Positions 1 to 9,065 of a stretch of 64,000 nucleotides of DNA are shown here, in pieces. This DNA is from Halomonas sp. (lineage in GTDB: Bacteria > Pseudomonadota > Gammaproteobacteria > Pseudomonadales > Halomonadaceae). The DNA is taken from the NCBI RefSeq assembly GCF_017983445.1, contig NZ_JAGOBJ010000001.1:555264-619263 (forward strand), in the 5' to 3' direction. The notes under the pieces were generated by a model. It did no database searches. It was not told where the DNA came from and saw only the letters and a list, made by a program, of their open reading frames with translations. How positions within the stretch are numbered: the stretch's first letter is position 1; each line of letters starts with the position of its first letter. Both the position numbers and the translations under genes were made by a program.

Positions 1-744
1 CTGCTTATCAAACGCGCTTGCCTGATGACCGATAACATCTGTCAATACCGCCATGGGCAGCACTTCCTGGCCATTTTCCAGCTGAGTAAAATCACACGCG
101 GTTTCCAGTAGGCCCAGTGCTCGCCGGGCGTCACCAGCACTTGCATGCGCCAGGGCTGCGAGGACTTCGTCATCAACATGGATATTACGCTTGCCAAGCC
201 CGCGCTTGGCATCGCTAAGCGCCTGGCGCATCACGCTGATCAGTTCTTCTTGGTCGAGCGCTTTAAGCACGTAAACCCGGGCGCGCGAGAGCAGGGCGGA
301 GTTAACCTCGAACGAGGGGTTTTCCGTCGTTGCGCCGATCAGGGTTAATAGACCAGATTCCACATGGGGCAGCAGTGCATCCTGCTGGCTTTTGTTTAAA
401 CGGTGAATCTCATCCAAAAAGAGAATAACCGGCGAAGTGTGCTGCTGGGCACGTTCCACCGCCGCACGAATCTCTTTTACCCCAGCCATCACCGCGCTTA
501 AATGCTCAAGCTGAGCATTGGAGGCATGAGCGAGCAGTTCGGCAAGCGTCGTTTTTCCAACACCGGGAGGGCCCCATAAAATCATTGAGCGCACAAGGCC
601 CGCTTCAGCCATGCGGCGTAACGGTTTGCCGGGCCCCATCAGCGCCTGTTGGCCTACGTAGTCATCCAGCGTCTGCGGGCGCATCCGGTAGGCCAGGGGA
701 GCGTCATCACTGGGCGCTGAGCGCTGAGAATCAAACAGGTCCAT
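1..744 (-). CDS. rarA: Replication-associated recombination protein A (partial, C-terminus outside window)
   Basis: This AAA+ ATPase of the RarA/MgsA/WRNIP1 family acts at stalled replication forks with SSB and RecA. The first 248 codons are visible and the gene runs off the left edge. The Walker A motif GPPGVGKTT lies near residues 58-66 and the Walker B FLDEIHR near 109-115. The sensor-1 stretch GATTENPSF follows near 137. The ATG at 744 is preceded on the minus strand by a GGAAG ribosome binding site. The N-terminal [12 protein letters not shown] block matches the family start. Recognition comes from family motifs and is very secure; only the clamp-loader-like C-terminus cannot be judged. 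Confidence 0.95.
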   Translation of the reverse strand, partial: MDLFDSQRSAPSDDAPLAYRMRPQTLDDYVGQQALMGPGKPLRRMAEAGLVRSMILWGPPGVGKTTLAELLAHASNAQLEHLSAVMAGVKEIRAAVERAQQHTSPVILFLDEIHRLNKSQQDALLPHVESGLLTLIGATTENPSFEVNSALLSRARVYVLKALDQEELISVMRQALSDAKRGLGKRNIHVDDEVLAALAHASAGDARRALGLLETACDFTQLENGQEVLPMAVLTDVIGHQASAFDKQ

Positions 745-945
745 ATAAACTTCCGTTGTAAATCTAGACGTTGAGCAGCAAAGTAACTACAAGTGTGTAT
801 GGTAAACGGCGTATTGTCAGACTACCTTTTGCATAGCTTTCGCTAAAAAATGATACGAACAATACGCTTGCTAGCGTAATGCCTTAAGTGCATGGTGAAG
901 TTAGTCAGCGTACTTACTGGAAGGTGCTATGTGCAGTACTTTTTT

Positions 946-1036
946 GAAGAACTTGTTTGAAGAACTTGTTTGAAGTGCTTGTCTAAGGTACTCGCTAGAA
1001 GTATTTGGTTGAAGCACTAGGTTTGCGTACTTAGCC
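946..1036. repeat. Degenerate 13-bp tandem repeat, seven units
   Basis: Seven consecutive 13-bp units start at 946, 959, 972, 985, 998, 1011 and 1024. The first two are identical (GAAGAACTTGTTT) and the rest decay progressively. The array lies in the 437-bp intergenic region upstream of the hemerythrin-like gene. A minus-strand open frame across it looks like a by-product of the repeats, not a gene. No function is evident. Confidence 0.85.
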
Positions 1037-1040
1037 ATCG

Positions 1041-1100
1041 GTATAGACATACCGTGTATAGACATATCGTGTATAGACATGTCTTGTATGGATATAGTGT
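1041..1100. repeat. Degenerate 15-bp tandem repeat, four units
   Basis: Four adjacent 15-bp units start at 1041, 1056, 1071 and 1086, built on GTATAGACATACCGT. They sit directly after the 13-bp array and about 80 bp before the start codon at 1182. Because 15 is a multiple of three, the minus strand reads as a repeated Met-Ser-Ile peptide, which I treat as an artefact. Confidence 0.85.
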
Positions 1101-1181
1101 AGTGATACACGCTTATGATTGCGTGCCCCACGCCACTTAAGGGTTAGGCGGTCGGCATGACACAACCAAGGAGACGGCACG

Positions 1182-1727
1182 ATGTTAAACCAACTGCGTC
1201 TAGATCATGCCAACATGGCGCGAATGCTCCATGTATTGCAGCTTAAACAAAAAACGCTGGCCGTGGGTGAGCGGCCTAATTTTCAGCTGATGCGTGAAGT
1301 AGTGGATTACATTCTGGCCTACATGGAAGGCTTTGCCGCCCCGTTAGAGCGTATATGCGTTGAACGCTTGGAGACTAAAGCCCCTGAGCATCTGGCGCTG
1401 ATGGAGCAGATGGCAAGTGATTACCTTAAGCTCAAGCCTCGGCTACAGCAGCTTTCGGACAATATCGATATGATCCTGATGGATAATATTCTGCCCATGG
1501 ATCGCTTTGCAGAGGATCTGGGCGATTATCTTGAAGCGCACCGGGCGTACCTTCGTCATGAGCGTGAAGGCCTGTTCCCACTGATTGATCAACATTTTAC
1601 CCAAGAAGATATGCAGGAATTGCTGCAAGCCTTGCCTGAAGGCGCCGAGCAGGATCTTGAACGCCTGCAGCAGGCTTACCCGGAACTTTATGCTGAATTA
1701 CGCGGCGCAGAAGTACCTCCGGTCTAG
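1182..1727 (+). CDS. Hemerythrin-like (HHE domain) protein
   Basis: The 181-residue all-helical protein has the spacing of a hemerythrin/HHE cation-binding domain. It has an N-terminal LDH histidine near residue 9, acidic and Met/His-rich central helices, and an EAHRAYLRHE segment near 119-128 that supplies further His and Glu ligands. Such domains bind a diiron centre and are linked to oxygen, NO or iron handling. The ATG follows an AAGGAG ribosome binding site nine bases upstream. It is monocistronic with its own repeat-filled upstream region. The fold assignment is good; the ligand and physiological role cannot be read from sequence. Confidence 0.8.
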   Translation: MLNQLRLDHANMARMLHVLQLKQKTLAVGERPNFQLMREVVDYILAYMEGFAAPLERICVERLETKAPEHLALMEQMASDYLKLKPRLQQLSDNIDMILMDNILPMDRFAEDLGDYLEAHRAYLRHEREGLFPLIDQHFTQEDMQELLQALPEGAEQDLERLQQAYPELYAELRGAEVPPV

Positions 1728-1748
1728 CCAGAAAGCTTAGTCAAGAGA

Positions 1749-1815
1749 GCTTCCTTCAGCGGTTAGCGGGGCGTGTTAAACTAGCGCCCCGTGAATGAGC
1801 GGCTGAAGGAGAAGC
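1749..1815 (+). promoter_or_regulatory. Stem-loop leader upstream of murI
   Basis: The arms GCTT-CCTTCAGC (1749-1760) and GCTGAAGG-AG-AAGC (1802-1815) pair with one two-base bulge. They enclose an inner GC-rich hairpin of CGGGGCG and CGCCCCG around 1767-1791. The right outer arm contains the AAGGAG ribosome binding site of the short leader frame at 1818. The pairing would therefore hide the site needed to translate into murI. The base pairing is seen directly; regulation is inference. There is no T-run, so it does not look like an intrinsic terminator. Confidence 0.5.
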
Positions 1816-1817
1816 AG

Positions 1818-1871
1818 GTGTATCTATTCAAACCAAAGGCTAAGGCCAAACAAGAGCCAAAGAGGCAGTAA
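1818..1871 (+). CDS. Possible 17-residue leader peptide coupled to murI
   Basis: A GTG at 1818 follows AAGGAG with seven bases of spacing. It opens a 17-codon frame rich in Lys and Gln whose TAA stop overlaps the murI ATG (TAATG at 1869-1873). The frame can also start at GTG 1791, giving 26 residues. Stop-start overlap suggests translational coupling to murI. I recognise no family. It may simply be a coupling leader whose translation opens the upstream stem-loop. Confidence 0.35.
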   Translation: MYLFKPKAKAKQEPKRQ

Positions 1872-2659
1872 TGGCTGGCCCCGTGCTGATTTTTGACTCC
1901 GGCGTGGGCGGGCTTTCCGTAGCTCGTTCGCTGCGCCACCATTATCCCGATACAGCCATGTGCTACGCCTGTGATAACGCCTGGATGCCTTATGGGCTGC
2001 GTGATGACATCACGCTCTCGGCTCGAATTGTGGCCGTTTGCCAGGCAGCTGTTCAGGCCTGCCAGCCTAGTGTTTTAGTGGTCGCCTGCAATACCGCCAG
2101 CACGCTCGCACTTGATGGCCTGCGTAAGGCTTTGACGATTCCCGTAGTTGGTACAGTACCCGCCATAAAACCTGCCGCGGCCATCAGCCAGACGCGTCAT
2201 ATTGGCCTGCTGGCCACACGGGCAACGGTGGGCAGGCCCTATACGCAAAAGCTTATCGAAAGTTTTGCCAGCGACTGCATTATTACCCGGGTCGCGGCAG
2301 ATGCGCTGGTGCTTGAAGCCGAGGCGCTGCTTGGTGGGACTTCTCCCAACACTGAACGACTTCAGCAGGCCCTATTACCCCTTTGGCAAGCGACCGATAC
2401 CCAGCCGCCCGTGGATACCGTTGTGCTGGGCTGCACTCACTTTCCTCTGCTCAAACCCTGGCTTGAAGCGCTGGCACCTACGCCTGTGAACTGGATTGAT
2501 TCTGGAGATGCCATCGCCCGGCGCGTCGGTCAGATAGCCCCGGTGTTAAAAAAAGGGCAGGATGGGCGCTTTTTCACGAGTGCGTCAGCCGATGCGCTAG
2601 GCCAGGGCTTTGCCCAGTATGGTTTTTGTATTCCAGGCCGATTGGAATTAAGCGCCTAA
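1871..2659 (+). CDS. murI: Glutamate racemase
   Basis: The enzyme converts L-glutamate to D-glutamate for peptidoglycan precursor synthesis in the cytoplasm. Its 262 residues match the family length. The N-terminal FDSGVGGLSV motif and the MPYG substrate loop near 39-42 are present. The two catalytic cysteines lie in VACNTAST (Cys73) and LGCTHF (Cys188). The ATG overlaps the stop of a short upstream frame, and no good ribosome binding site stands immediately before it, which fits coupled translation. Identification is very secure. Confidence 0.96.
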   Translation: MAGPVLIFDSGVGGLSVARSLRHHYPDTAMCYACDNAWMPYGLRDDITLSARIVAVCQAAVQACQPSVLVVACNTASTLALDGLRKALTIPVVGTVPAIKPAAAISQTRHIGLLATRATVGRPYTQKLIESFASDCIITRVAADALVLEAEALLGGTSPNTERLQQALLPLWQATDTQPPVDTVVLGCTHFPLLKPWLEALAPTPVNWIDSGDAIARRVGQIAPVLKKGQDGRFFTSASADALGQGFAQYGFCIPGRLELSA

Positions 2660-2704
2660 GCCGCGTATTTTCCAGCCTGAGCTGACACTACTACCAGTAC
2701 TAGC

Positions 2705-2747
2705 ACGGTTATTAAAACCGTTATTAATAACTATTGTTAATAACCGT
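2705..2747. promoter_or_regulatory. 11-bp inverted repeat upstream of trmA
   Basis: ACGGTTATTAA at 2705-2715 is the exact reverse complement of TTAATAACCGT at 2737-2747, with a 21-bp AT-rich spacer that carries a further GTTATTAA half-site. It lies just ahead of the trmA ribosome binding site. It could be an operator or a leader hairpin; nothing in the sequence decides. Confidence 0.45.
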
Positions 2748-2770
2748 TATTGAACAAAAGAGGCGCCGAC

Positions 2771-3895
2771 TTGGCTATCCCCGTGATACATCCCGAACGT
2801 TATGACGAGCAGCTCGCCGAGAAGCGTGCATACCTGGAAGACACTTTTGCGGTGTTTAACCCGCCCGCGCTTGAAGTGTTTGCCTCGCCGCCTAGCCATT
2901 ACCGTCAGCGCTGCGAGTTTCGGATATGGCATGAAGGTAATGATCTTTTTTACGCCATGTTTGAGGTCGACCCTGCCGACCCAAAAAACAAGCGTGTGGT
3001 ACGCCTTGATCAGTTTGATGTCGCAAGCGAGTCCATCAATGCGTTAATGCCGCGTTTACGCGAGGCTTTTTTAGCCAGCCATGAGCTGCGGCGTAAGCTT
3101 TTTCAGGTGGAGTTTCTCACCACGCTCTCAGGCGAAGCGCTCGTGACACTGGTTTATCACCGCCCGCTGGAAGAGTCCTGGGAGCAGGAAGCGCGCGCTC
3201 TGGAAGCCGAGCTTGGCATCATGATTATCGGCCGCTCGCGCAAGCAGCGTTTGGTGTTGACCCGCGACCACGTATGGGAGCGCCTGACGGTTGATGGGCG
3301 AGCGCTCGATTATCAGCAGGTCGAGAATAGCTTTACCCAGCCAAACGCGCATATCTGCCAGAAAATGTTGGGCTGGGCACGGGAAGTGACCGCAGGCCGC
3401 CAGGCAGAAGATCTGGTGGAGCTTTATTGCGGCAATGGCAACTTTACCATTGCCCTGGCCGACAACTTTCGGCGCGTGCTGGCGACCGAGATCTCGCGCA
3501 CGTCGGTGGCCAGTGCCAACGTCAATCTTGAAGCTAATAACATCACCAATGCGCATGTGGCGCGGATGTCGGCTGAAGAGTTTGCCCTGGCGCTCAAAGG
3601 TGAAAAAGGTGGTCGTCGTGTGGCCGAAATGGCGTTGGACGAATATCGCTTCTCCACTGTACTGGTTGACCCGCCCCGTGCAGGCCTGGACGCGCAGAGC
3701 TGCGAGCAGATCAGCGAATATGACCAGATCGTCTATATTTCATGCAACCCGGCAACACTTGCCGATAATCTAGCGCTGCTTACCAAAACGCATCAGATCG
3801 AGCGTTTTGCTTTATTTGACCAGTTTCCGTTCACCCACCACTGTGAATGTGGCGTATGGCTCACGCGGCGCGAGATTAATCAAGAGGATGTGTGA
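2771..3895 (+). CDS. trmA: tRNA (uracil-5-)-methyltransferase
   Basis: TrmA makes 5-methyluridine at position 54 of tRNA using S-adenosylmethionine. The SAM motif LYCGNGNF, the DPPRAG motif and the catalytic YISCNPATL segment are all present in the expected order in the C-terminal half. The N-terminal FRIWHEGNDLFYAMF block is typical. I choose the TTG at 2771 because AGAGG stands seven bases before it and the resulting N-terminus aligns with the usual short start. A TTG at 2750 or a GTG at 2783 are alternatives in the same frame. The product would be 374 residues. Confidence 0.92.
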   Translation: MAIPVIHPERYDEQLAEKRAYLEDTFAVFNPPALEVFASPPSHYRQRCEFRIWHEGNDLFYAMFEVDPADPKNKRVVRLDQFDVASESINALMPRLREAFLASHELRRKLFQVEFLTTLSGEALVTLVYHRPLEESWEQEARALEAELGIMIIGRSRKQRLVLTRDHVWERLTVDGRALDYQQVENSFTQPNAHICQKMLGWAREVTAGRQAEDLVELYCGNGNFTIALADNFRRVLATEISRTSVASANVNLEANNITNAHVARMSAEEFALALKGEKGGRRVAEMALDEYRFSTVLVDPPRAGLDAQSCEQISEYDQIVYISCNPATLADNLALLTKTHQIERFALFDQFPFTHHCECGVWLTRREINQEDV

Positions 3896-4040
3896 TGCGA
3901 AAGTGGCATACACCATAATGAACATGTCAGAAGGATAGAGTGATGAACTTGGGTAGCGTAAGCTAGTGGTTATATTGGCCTAAAGGCCTATCGTTCTACG
4001 TTTTTTTGGCCAAGTGTGGCCCCGGCAGTCGAGGTGATGG

Positions 4041-7000
4041 ATGGATTACGTTGCGAGTGAAGAGAGTCGGCAAGACCTTTTGAAGCAGCTTTTTGAGCGC
4101 TTGGAAGCGCGGCTGGAACCGGACCGAGCAACGGCGATAGAAGCGTTTGCGCGACGATTTTACGCAAGCGTGCCGGTAGAGGATCTTGTCGATCGTCGTC
4201 TGGATGATCTGTACGGCGCCACGCTATCCATTTGGCAGTTTCTGCAGCACCATGATGCAAAGCATCCTAAAGTGCGCGTGTTTAACCCTGATTTCGAAGA
4301 AAACGGCTGGCAGTCGACCCATACGTTTGTGGCGGTGTTGCATGAAGACATGCCGTTCTTGGTCGACTCGGTACGCATTGAGCTGAATCGCCGCGGTCTC
4401 ACCGTGCATGCGATTCAGAACTCCGTGTTTGCCGTTGCCCGCAATGAACAGAATCAGCTGCAAGCGCTGGCCTCACCCCGCGATGCCAACGCGCCTGACG
4501 CACGCGAGTCACTGATCGTGATCGAGGTAGATCGTCATACCGATCCTGAAGCGCTTTCGAATATCGAAAAGCAGCTGCATCAGGTATTACGCGATGTTCG
4601 CACGGCGGTTGATGACTACGATGCGATCTGTGGGCAAATCACTGCTACGATCCAGGAGCTGGAAAAAAACTGCCCGCCGCAGATCGACCCCGATGACCAT
4701 GAAGAAGCCATTGCCTTCCTGGAATGGCTGGTAAAAGATAACTTCACCTTCCTGGGGTATGACGAATATCTGCTAGAAGGCAACGAGCTGCAGCGCGACC
4801 CCAATAGCCTGCTGGGCGTATTCCGCCTTGACGAGCCGCGTTACGATGAGCGCATTCGTGCCGAAGAAGGCGTTGATGAGCAGGGCAACTATGTGCTGGT
4901 GCCTCAACTGCTCTCTTTTGCCAAGAGCGCCCACCACTCACGGGTACATCGTCCTACCTATCCTGATTACATCACCGTTGACCGTTATGACGACGACGGC
5001 AACGTGATCGGCGAGCGCCGCTTCTTTGGCCTGTTTACCTCGACGGTATACAACGAGTCGCCGCGCAATATTCCGCTGTTGCGTCGCAGGCTCAAAGCGG
5101 TGATGGATATCGCCGGATTCAACCCGCAAGGCCATAACGGCAAGCAGCTTTTGCAGGTGCTTGAAGTCTATCCTCGTGATGATCTTTTCCAGATCAGTAC
5201 GGATTCACTGGCGCATACCGCACTTGGCATTCTCGATATTCGCGAACGCCGTCAGGTGCGTCTGTTTATTCGTGCCGACGTCAGCGGCAAGTTTTACTCG
5301 TGCCTGGTATTTGTGCCGCGCGATGTATTTTCGACCGACCTGCGCCAGCGTATTCAGAACCTGCTATGCGACGAGCTTGATGCCCACTTTGGCGATTTCA
5401 ATACCTACCTGTCCGAGTCGGTACTGGCGCGCATCCAGCTGATTTTACGTTTCAACGGCAGCGCGCCAAGTCAGTTCGACCTTAAACGTCTGGAGAACAA
5501 GGTTGCCCGTCTCGCGCGTAGCTGGCGCGATGAACTGATGGCCGCCATGGTAGAAGGCTTTGGGGAAGAGAATGCCAATCATCAAATGGAGCATTTCCAG
5601 AGCGCATTCTCGGCAAGCTATCGTGAAGAGTTTACCGCGCGTACGGCAGTATTCGATGTCCAGCATCTGCTGACACTCAATAACGGCGATGACCTGTCGC
5701 TGTCGCTTTATCGGCCGCTGGAAGAAAAGGGCAGCGGGGTCAATCTCAAGCTGTATCACCGCGGTTCGCAGATTCCGCTTTCCGACGTGCTGCCAATGAT
5801 GGAAAACTTGGGCCTGCGAGTGATTGGCGAGCGCCCGTATGAAATCAATGCCCCCGAACAGCGCTACTGGATCCACGACTTCGAGCTTGAACACGGTAAT
5901 AAAGACGTTAACCTGGGCGAAATGCGGGAAACCTTCAGCGAAGCTTTCAAGCGTATCTGGGCGGGCGAGGCTGATAACGACACTTTCAACCGGCTGATCA
6001 TTACCGCTGGACTGGACTGGCGCGAAGTGGCGATGCTGCGTGGCTACGCGCGCTATCTCAAGCAGATCCGTTTTGGCATGTCGCAGCACTACATCGCCGC
6101 GACACTGGCCAATTATCCGCAGATTACCCAGGAGCTGGTGGAAATGTTCCGCCTGCGCTTTGATCCGGCCCTTGATTCTCACGATACCGATGAGTGCGTG
6201 GCGCGGCTAAATGAGCACCTGGAAGCGGTTGCCAGTCTCAATGATGATCAGCTGTTGCGTCGCTTCATGGAGCTTATCCAGGCAACGTTGCGTACCAACT
6301 ACTACCAGCGTGCCGAGGATGGCCGCTTTAAAGACTATATCGCCTTTAAACTTGAGCCTTCCAAAGTCACCGGCATGCCCAAGCCGCGGCCGATGTTCGA
6401 GATTTTCGTCTGCTCGCCGCGGGTGGAAGGTGTTCACCTGCGCGGCGGCAAGGTCGCCCGGGGTGGCCTGCGCTGGTCTGATCGCCATGAAGATTTCCGT
6501 ACCGAAGTGCTCGGCCTGGTAAAAGCCCAGCAGGTTAAAAACGCGGTCATCGTGCCGGTCGGTGCCAAGGGCGGTTTCGTGTGTAAGCGGATGCCGGAAA
6601 ACGCTGACCGCGAAACCCAGCAGAAAGAAGGTATCGCCTGCTATAAAATCTTTATCCGCGCGCTTTTGGATGTCACGGACAATTTGAACGGTAGCGACGT
6701 TGTGCCGCCTGAAAACGTCGTGCGTCATGATGAGGATGATGTCTATCTGGTCGTGGCAGCTGATAAAGGTACGGCGACGTTCTCGGATATCGCCAACAAA
6801 ATTTCCATTGAGTATGGCCACTGGCTGGGGGATGCATTTGCCTCCGGCGGCGCTAACGGCTACGACCACAAGAAAATGGGTATTACCGCCCGCGGTGCCT
6901 GGCAGTCGGTCAAGCGCCACTTCAAGAACCTGGGTATCGACACCCAGCAGGATCTGTTCAGCGTTGTAGGCGTGGGCGATATGGCCGGCGACGTGTTCGG

Positions 7001-8864
7001 TAACGGCATGCTGCTGTCTGACAAGATTCAGCTGGTCGGCGCCTTCAACCACCTGCATATCTTTGTGGATCCGAATCCTGATGCCGAGGCGGCCTTTGCC
7101 GAGCGCAAGCGGCTGTTTGATCTGCCGCGCTCCAGCTGGGAAGACTACAGTGCCGAGCTGATTTCCCAGGGCGGCGGTATCTTTAGCCGCAGCGCCAAAT
7201 CGATCGCGATTACTCCGGAAATGCAGCAGGTGTTCGGCATTCAGGAAGAGCGCCTGTCGCCCAATGAACTGATTCGCGCCATGCTCCAGTCCAAGGTGGA
7301 TTTGATCTGGAATGGCGGTATCGGCACCTATGTGAAAAGCTCGGATGAAACCGATGCCGATGTGGGCGACAAGGCCAATGATGCGCTGCGCATTAACGGC
7401 GCTGATCTCAACTGCCGCGTGGTAGGTGAGGGCGGTAACCTGGGCCTTACCCAGCGTGGGCGTATGGAAGCCGCCGCCAAGGGCGTGCGCGTTTATACCG
7501 ACTTTATCGATAATGCGGGCGGCGTGAACTGCTCTGACCACGAGGTCAATATCAAGATATTGATTGATGACGTGGTCAAACGTGGTGACATGACCGACAA
7601 GCAGCGCAATGAACTGCTTGCCGAAATGACCGATGAAGTGGCCGATCTGGTGATTCTGGATAACTATCGCCAGGCGCAGGCGCTTGATCTCTCGGAGATT
7701 CTTTCTCTTCAGGGCATCGGGCCGTACCGTCGCTTTATCAGTGAGCTGGAAGCCGCTGGTCAGATCGACCGTGAACTTGAGTTCCTGCCCACTGATGAGG
7801 TGCTAAAAGAGCGTGCCAGCAATCAGCAAGGGATGCGCTTACCTGAGCTCTCGGTGCTGATCTCCTACGCCAAGAGTACGCTTAAGGGTGATCTGATTAC
7901 CTCTGATGTGCCCGATGATACGTATATTCATCGCCATATCGAGCGGCTGTTCCCATCGGTATTGACCGAGCGCTATCAGCCGGAAATGTATGAGCACCGA
8001 CTGAAGCGCGAGATCGTTGCCACGCAAGTCGCCAACGATCTGGTCGATCATATGGGCATCGTGTTTGTCCGCCGGTTAAGAGATTCCACCGGTGCAGGCC
8101 GGGCCGATATCGCGCGTAACTATGTGATTGCCCGTGACAGCTTCAACCTGCCCTCGCTTTGGTCGCAGATCGAAGCGCTGGATAACCAAGTACCAAGCAA
8201 GGTACAGCACTCCATGATGCTGGATCTTATGCGCTTGATTCGCCGTTCGACCCGCTGGTTCCTGCGTCAGCATCTCGGACTTACCACGCAGGATACGATC
8301 GAGTATTTCGGTCCTCGCCTGGCCCAGTTGCAAGAAGACATGGGTGAGCTGTTAAGCGGTGAAGAGCTGGACGCATGGCGCGCTCGTCGTGATGAACTGC
8401 AGGAAGCGGGTGTGCCTGAAGCGCTGGCTGCAACCGTCGCGGCAGCGCCTAGCCTTTATGCGGGGTTGGGTATCATTCAGGCCGCGCGCGTCACCAGCGA
8501 GAAGCCCCAACGAGTAGCTGAGGTGTTCTACGAAATCGGCAGCCGCCTGGAGCTACCCTGGATGAGTCAGCAGGTCACTCAGCTGGAAGTGCGCGACGCA
8601 TGGCAAGTGCAGGCGCGGGAAACCTTCCGCGATGATATCGACCGTCAGCAGCTGGCGCTTACCACCAGCGTGTTGAAGCTTGAAGCTGGCAGCCGTGATA
8701 CGCCAGAACGTGTTGAGCAGTGGCTTGAGCAGCACGAGCACCTGCATAACCGCTGGCGCCGTTTGCTTGAAGAGGTACGCGGTGGCAGTGAAGGCGGATT
8801 TGCGCTGTTTGCAGTAGCCGTACGTGAGCTGGTAGACCTTGCTGAAAGCGACAGCGAAGCTTGA
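4041..8864 (+). CDS. gdhB: NAD-specific glutamate dehydrogenase, large (180 kDa) type
   Basis: The 1607-residue protein belongs to the giant NAD-GDH family (Bact_GDH), which deaminates glutamate to 2-oxoglutarate and feeds amino-acid carbon into the TCA cycle. A long N-terminal regulatory region with ACT-like segments precedes the catalytic core. In the core, RGGLRWSDRHEDFRTEVLGL near residues 806-826 and PVGAKGGF near 840 form the glutamate/lysine site. WNGGIGTY near 1090 begins the nucleotide-binding part. The ATG follows GAGGTG. The gene is monocistronic and ends before a strong terminator. The symbol follows Pseudomonas usage. Confidence 0.95.
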   Translation: MDYVASEESRQDLLKQLFERLEARLEPDRATAIEAFARRFYASVPVEDLVDRRLDDLYGATLSIWQFLQHHDAKHPKVRVFNPDFEENGWQSTHTFVAVLHEDMPFLVDSVRIELNRRGLTVHAIQNSVFAVARNEQNQLQALASPRDANAPDARESLIVIEVDRHTDPEALSNIEKQLHQVLRDVRTAVDDYDAICGQITATIQELEKNCPPQIDPDDHEEAIAFLEWLVKDNFTFLGYDEYLLEGNELQRDPNSLLGVFRLDEPRYDERIRAEEGVDEQGNYVLVPQLLSFAKSAHHSRVHRPTYPDYITVDRYDDDGNVIGERRFFGLFTSTVYNESPRNIPLLRRRLKAVMDIAGFNPQGHNGKQLLQVLEVYPRDDLFQISTDSLAHTALGILDIRERRQVRLFIRADVSGKFYSCLVFVPRDVFSTDLRQRIQNLLCDELDAHFGDFNTYLSESVLARIQLILRFNGSAPSQFDLKRLENKVARLARSWRDELMAAMVEGFGEENANHQMEHFQSAFSASYREEFTARTAVFDVQHLLTLNNGDDLSLSLYRPLEEKGSGVNLKLYHRGSQIPLSDVLPMMENLGLRVIGERPYEINAPEQRYWIHDFELEHGNKDVNLGEMRETFSEAFKRIWAGEADNDTFNRLIITAGLDWREVAMLRGYARYLKQIRFGMSQHYIAATLANYPQITQELVEMFRLRFDPALDSHDTDECVARLNEHLEAVASLNDDQLLRRFMELIQATLRTNYYQRAEDGRFKDYIAFKLEPSKVTGMPKPRPMFEIFVCSPRVEGVHLRGGKVARGGLRWSDRHEDFRTEVLGLVKAQQVKNAVIVPVGAKGGFVCKRMPENADRETQQKEGIACYKIFIRALLDVTDNLNGSDVVPPENVVRHDEDDVYLVVAADKGTATFSDIANKISIEYGHWLGDAFASGGANGYDHKKMGITARGAWQSVKRHFKNLGIDTQQDLFSVVGVGDMAGDVFGNGMLLSDKIQLVGAFNHLHIFVDPNPDAEAAFAERKRLFDLPRSSWEDYSAELISQGGGIFSRSAKSIAITPEMQQVFGIQEERLSPNELIRAMLQSKVDLIWNGGIGTYVKSSDETDADVGDKANDALRINGADLNCRVVGEGGNLGLTQRGRMEAAAKGVRVYTDFIDNAGGVNCSDHEVNIKILIDDVVKRGDMTDKQRNELLAEMTDEVADLVILDNYRQAQALDLSEILSLQGIGPYRRFISELEAAGQIDRELEFLPTDEVLKERASNQQGMRLPELSVLISYAKSTLKGDLITSDVPDDTYIHRHIERLFPSVLTERYQPEMYEHRLKREIVATQVANDLVDHMGIVFVRRLRDSTGAGRADIARNYVIARDSFNLPSLWSQIEALDNQVPSKVQHSMMLDLMRLIRRSTRWFLRQHLGLTTQDTIEYFGPRLAQLQEDMGELLSGEELDAWRARRDELQEAGVPEALAATVAAAPSLYAGLGIIQAARVTSEKPQRVAEVFYEIGSRLELPWMSQQVTQLEVRDAWQVQARETFRDDIDRQQLALTTSVLKLEAGSRDTPERVEQWLEQHEHLHNRWRRLLEEVRGGSEGGFALFAVAVRELVDLAESDSEA

Positions 8865-8930
8865 ACGACGCGGCGCTAGCTAGGTAAAACGCGTAAGGGC
8901 TGTAGAAATAAGCGTTGTGGAAAAAAGTAA

Positions 8931-8961
8931 CCGTGCCTGGGCAATCCAGGCACGGTTTTTT
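8931..8961 (+). terminator. Rho-independent terminator after NAD-GDH
   Basis: A perfect 10-bp stem, CCGTGCCTGG with CCAGGCACGG, closes a five-base loop and is followed by a T-run at 8954-8961. It lies 66 bp after the gdhB stop codon. Confidence 0.9.
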
Positions 8962-9065
8962 GGTCTTTACTCACCGGTCATGGCTGAGTGCCGTGCGCTA
9001 AAAGGGGAGTTTGCGCTATACTCGGCGCCGCTCAGCACCGCTCACCTTAATAAGAGACTTAGTCG

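Noticed and set aside
901-1131. Minus-strand 76-codon frame with a repeated Met-Ser-Ile motif
   Set aside because: It is produced by the 15-bp and 13-bp tandem arrays, has no ribosome binding site and matches no protein pattern.
6207-7541. Long (444-codon) minus-strand open frame opposite NAD-GDH
   Set aside because: It is an antisense shadow of the high-GC gdhB coding sequence; the plus strand carries unmistakable catalytic motifs and the shadow has none.
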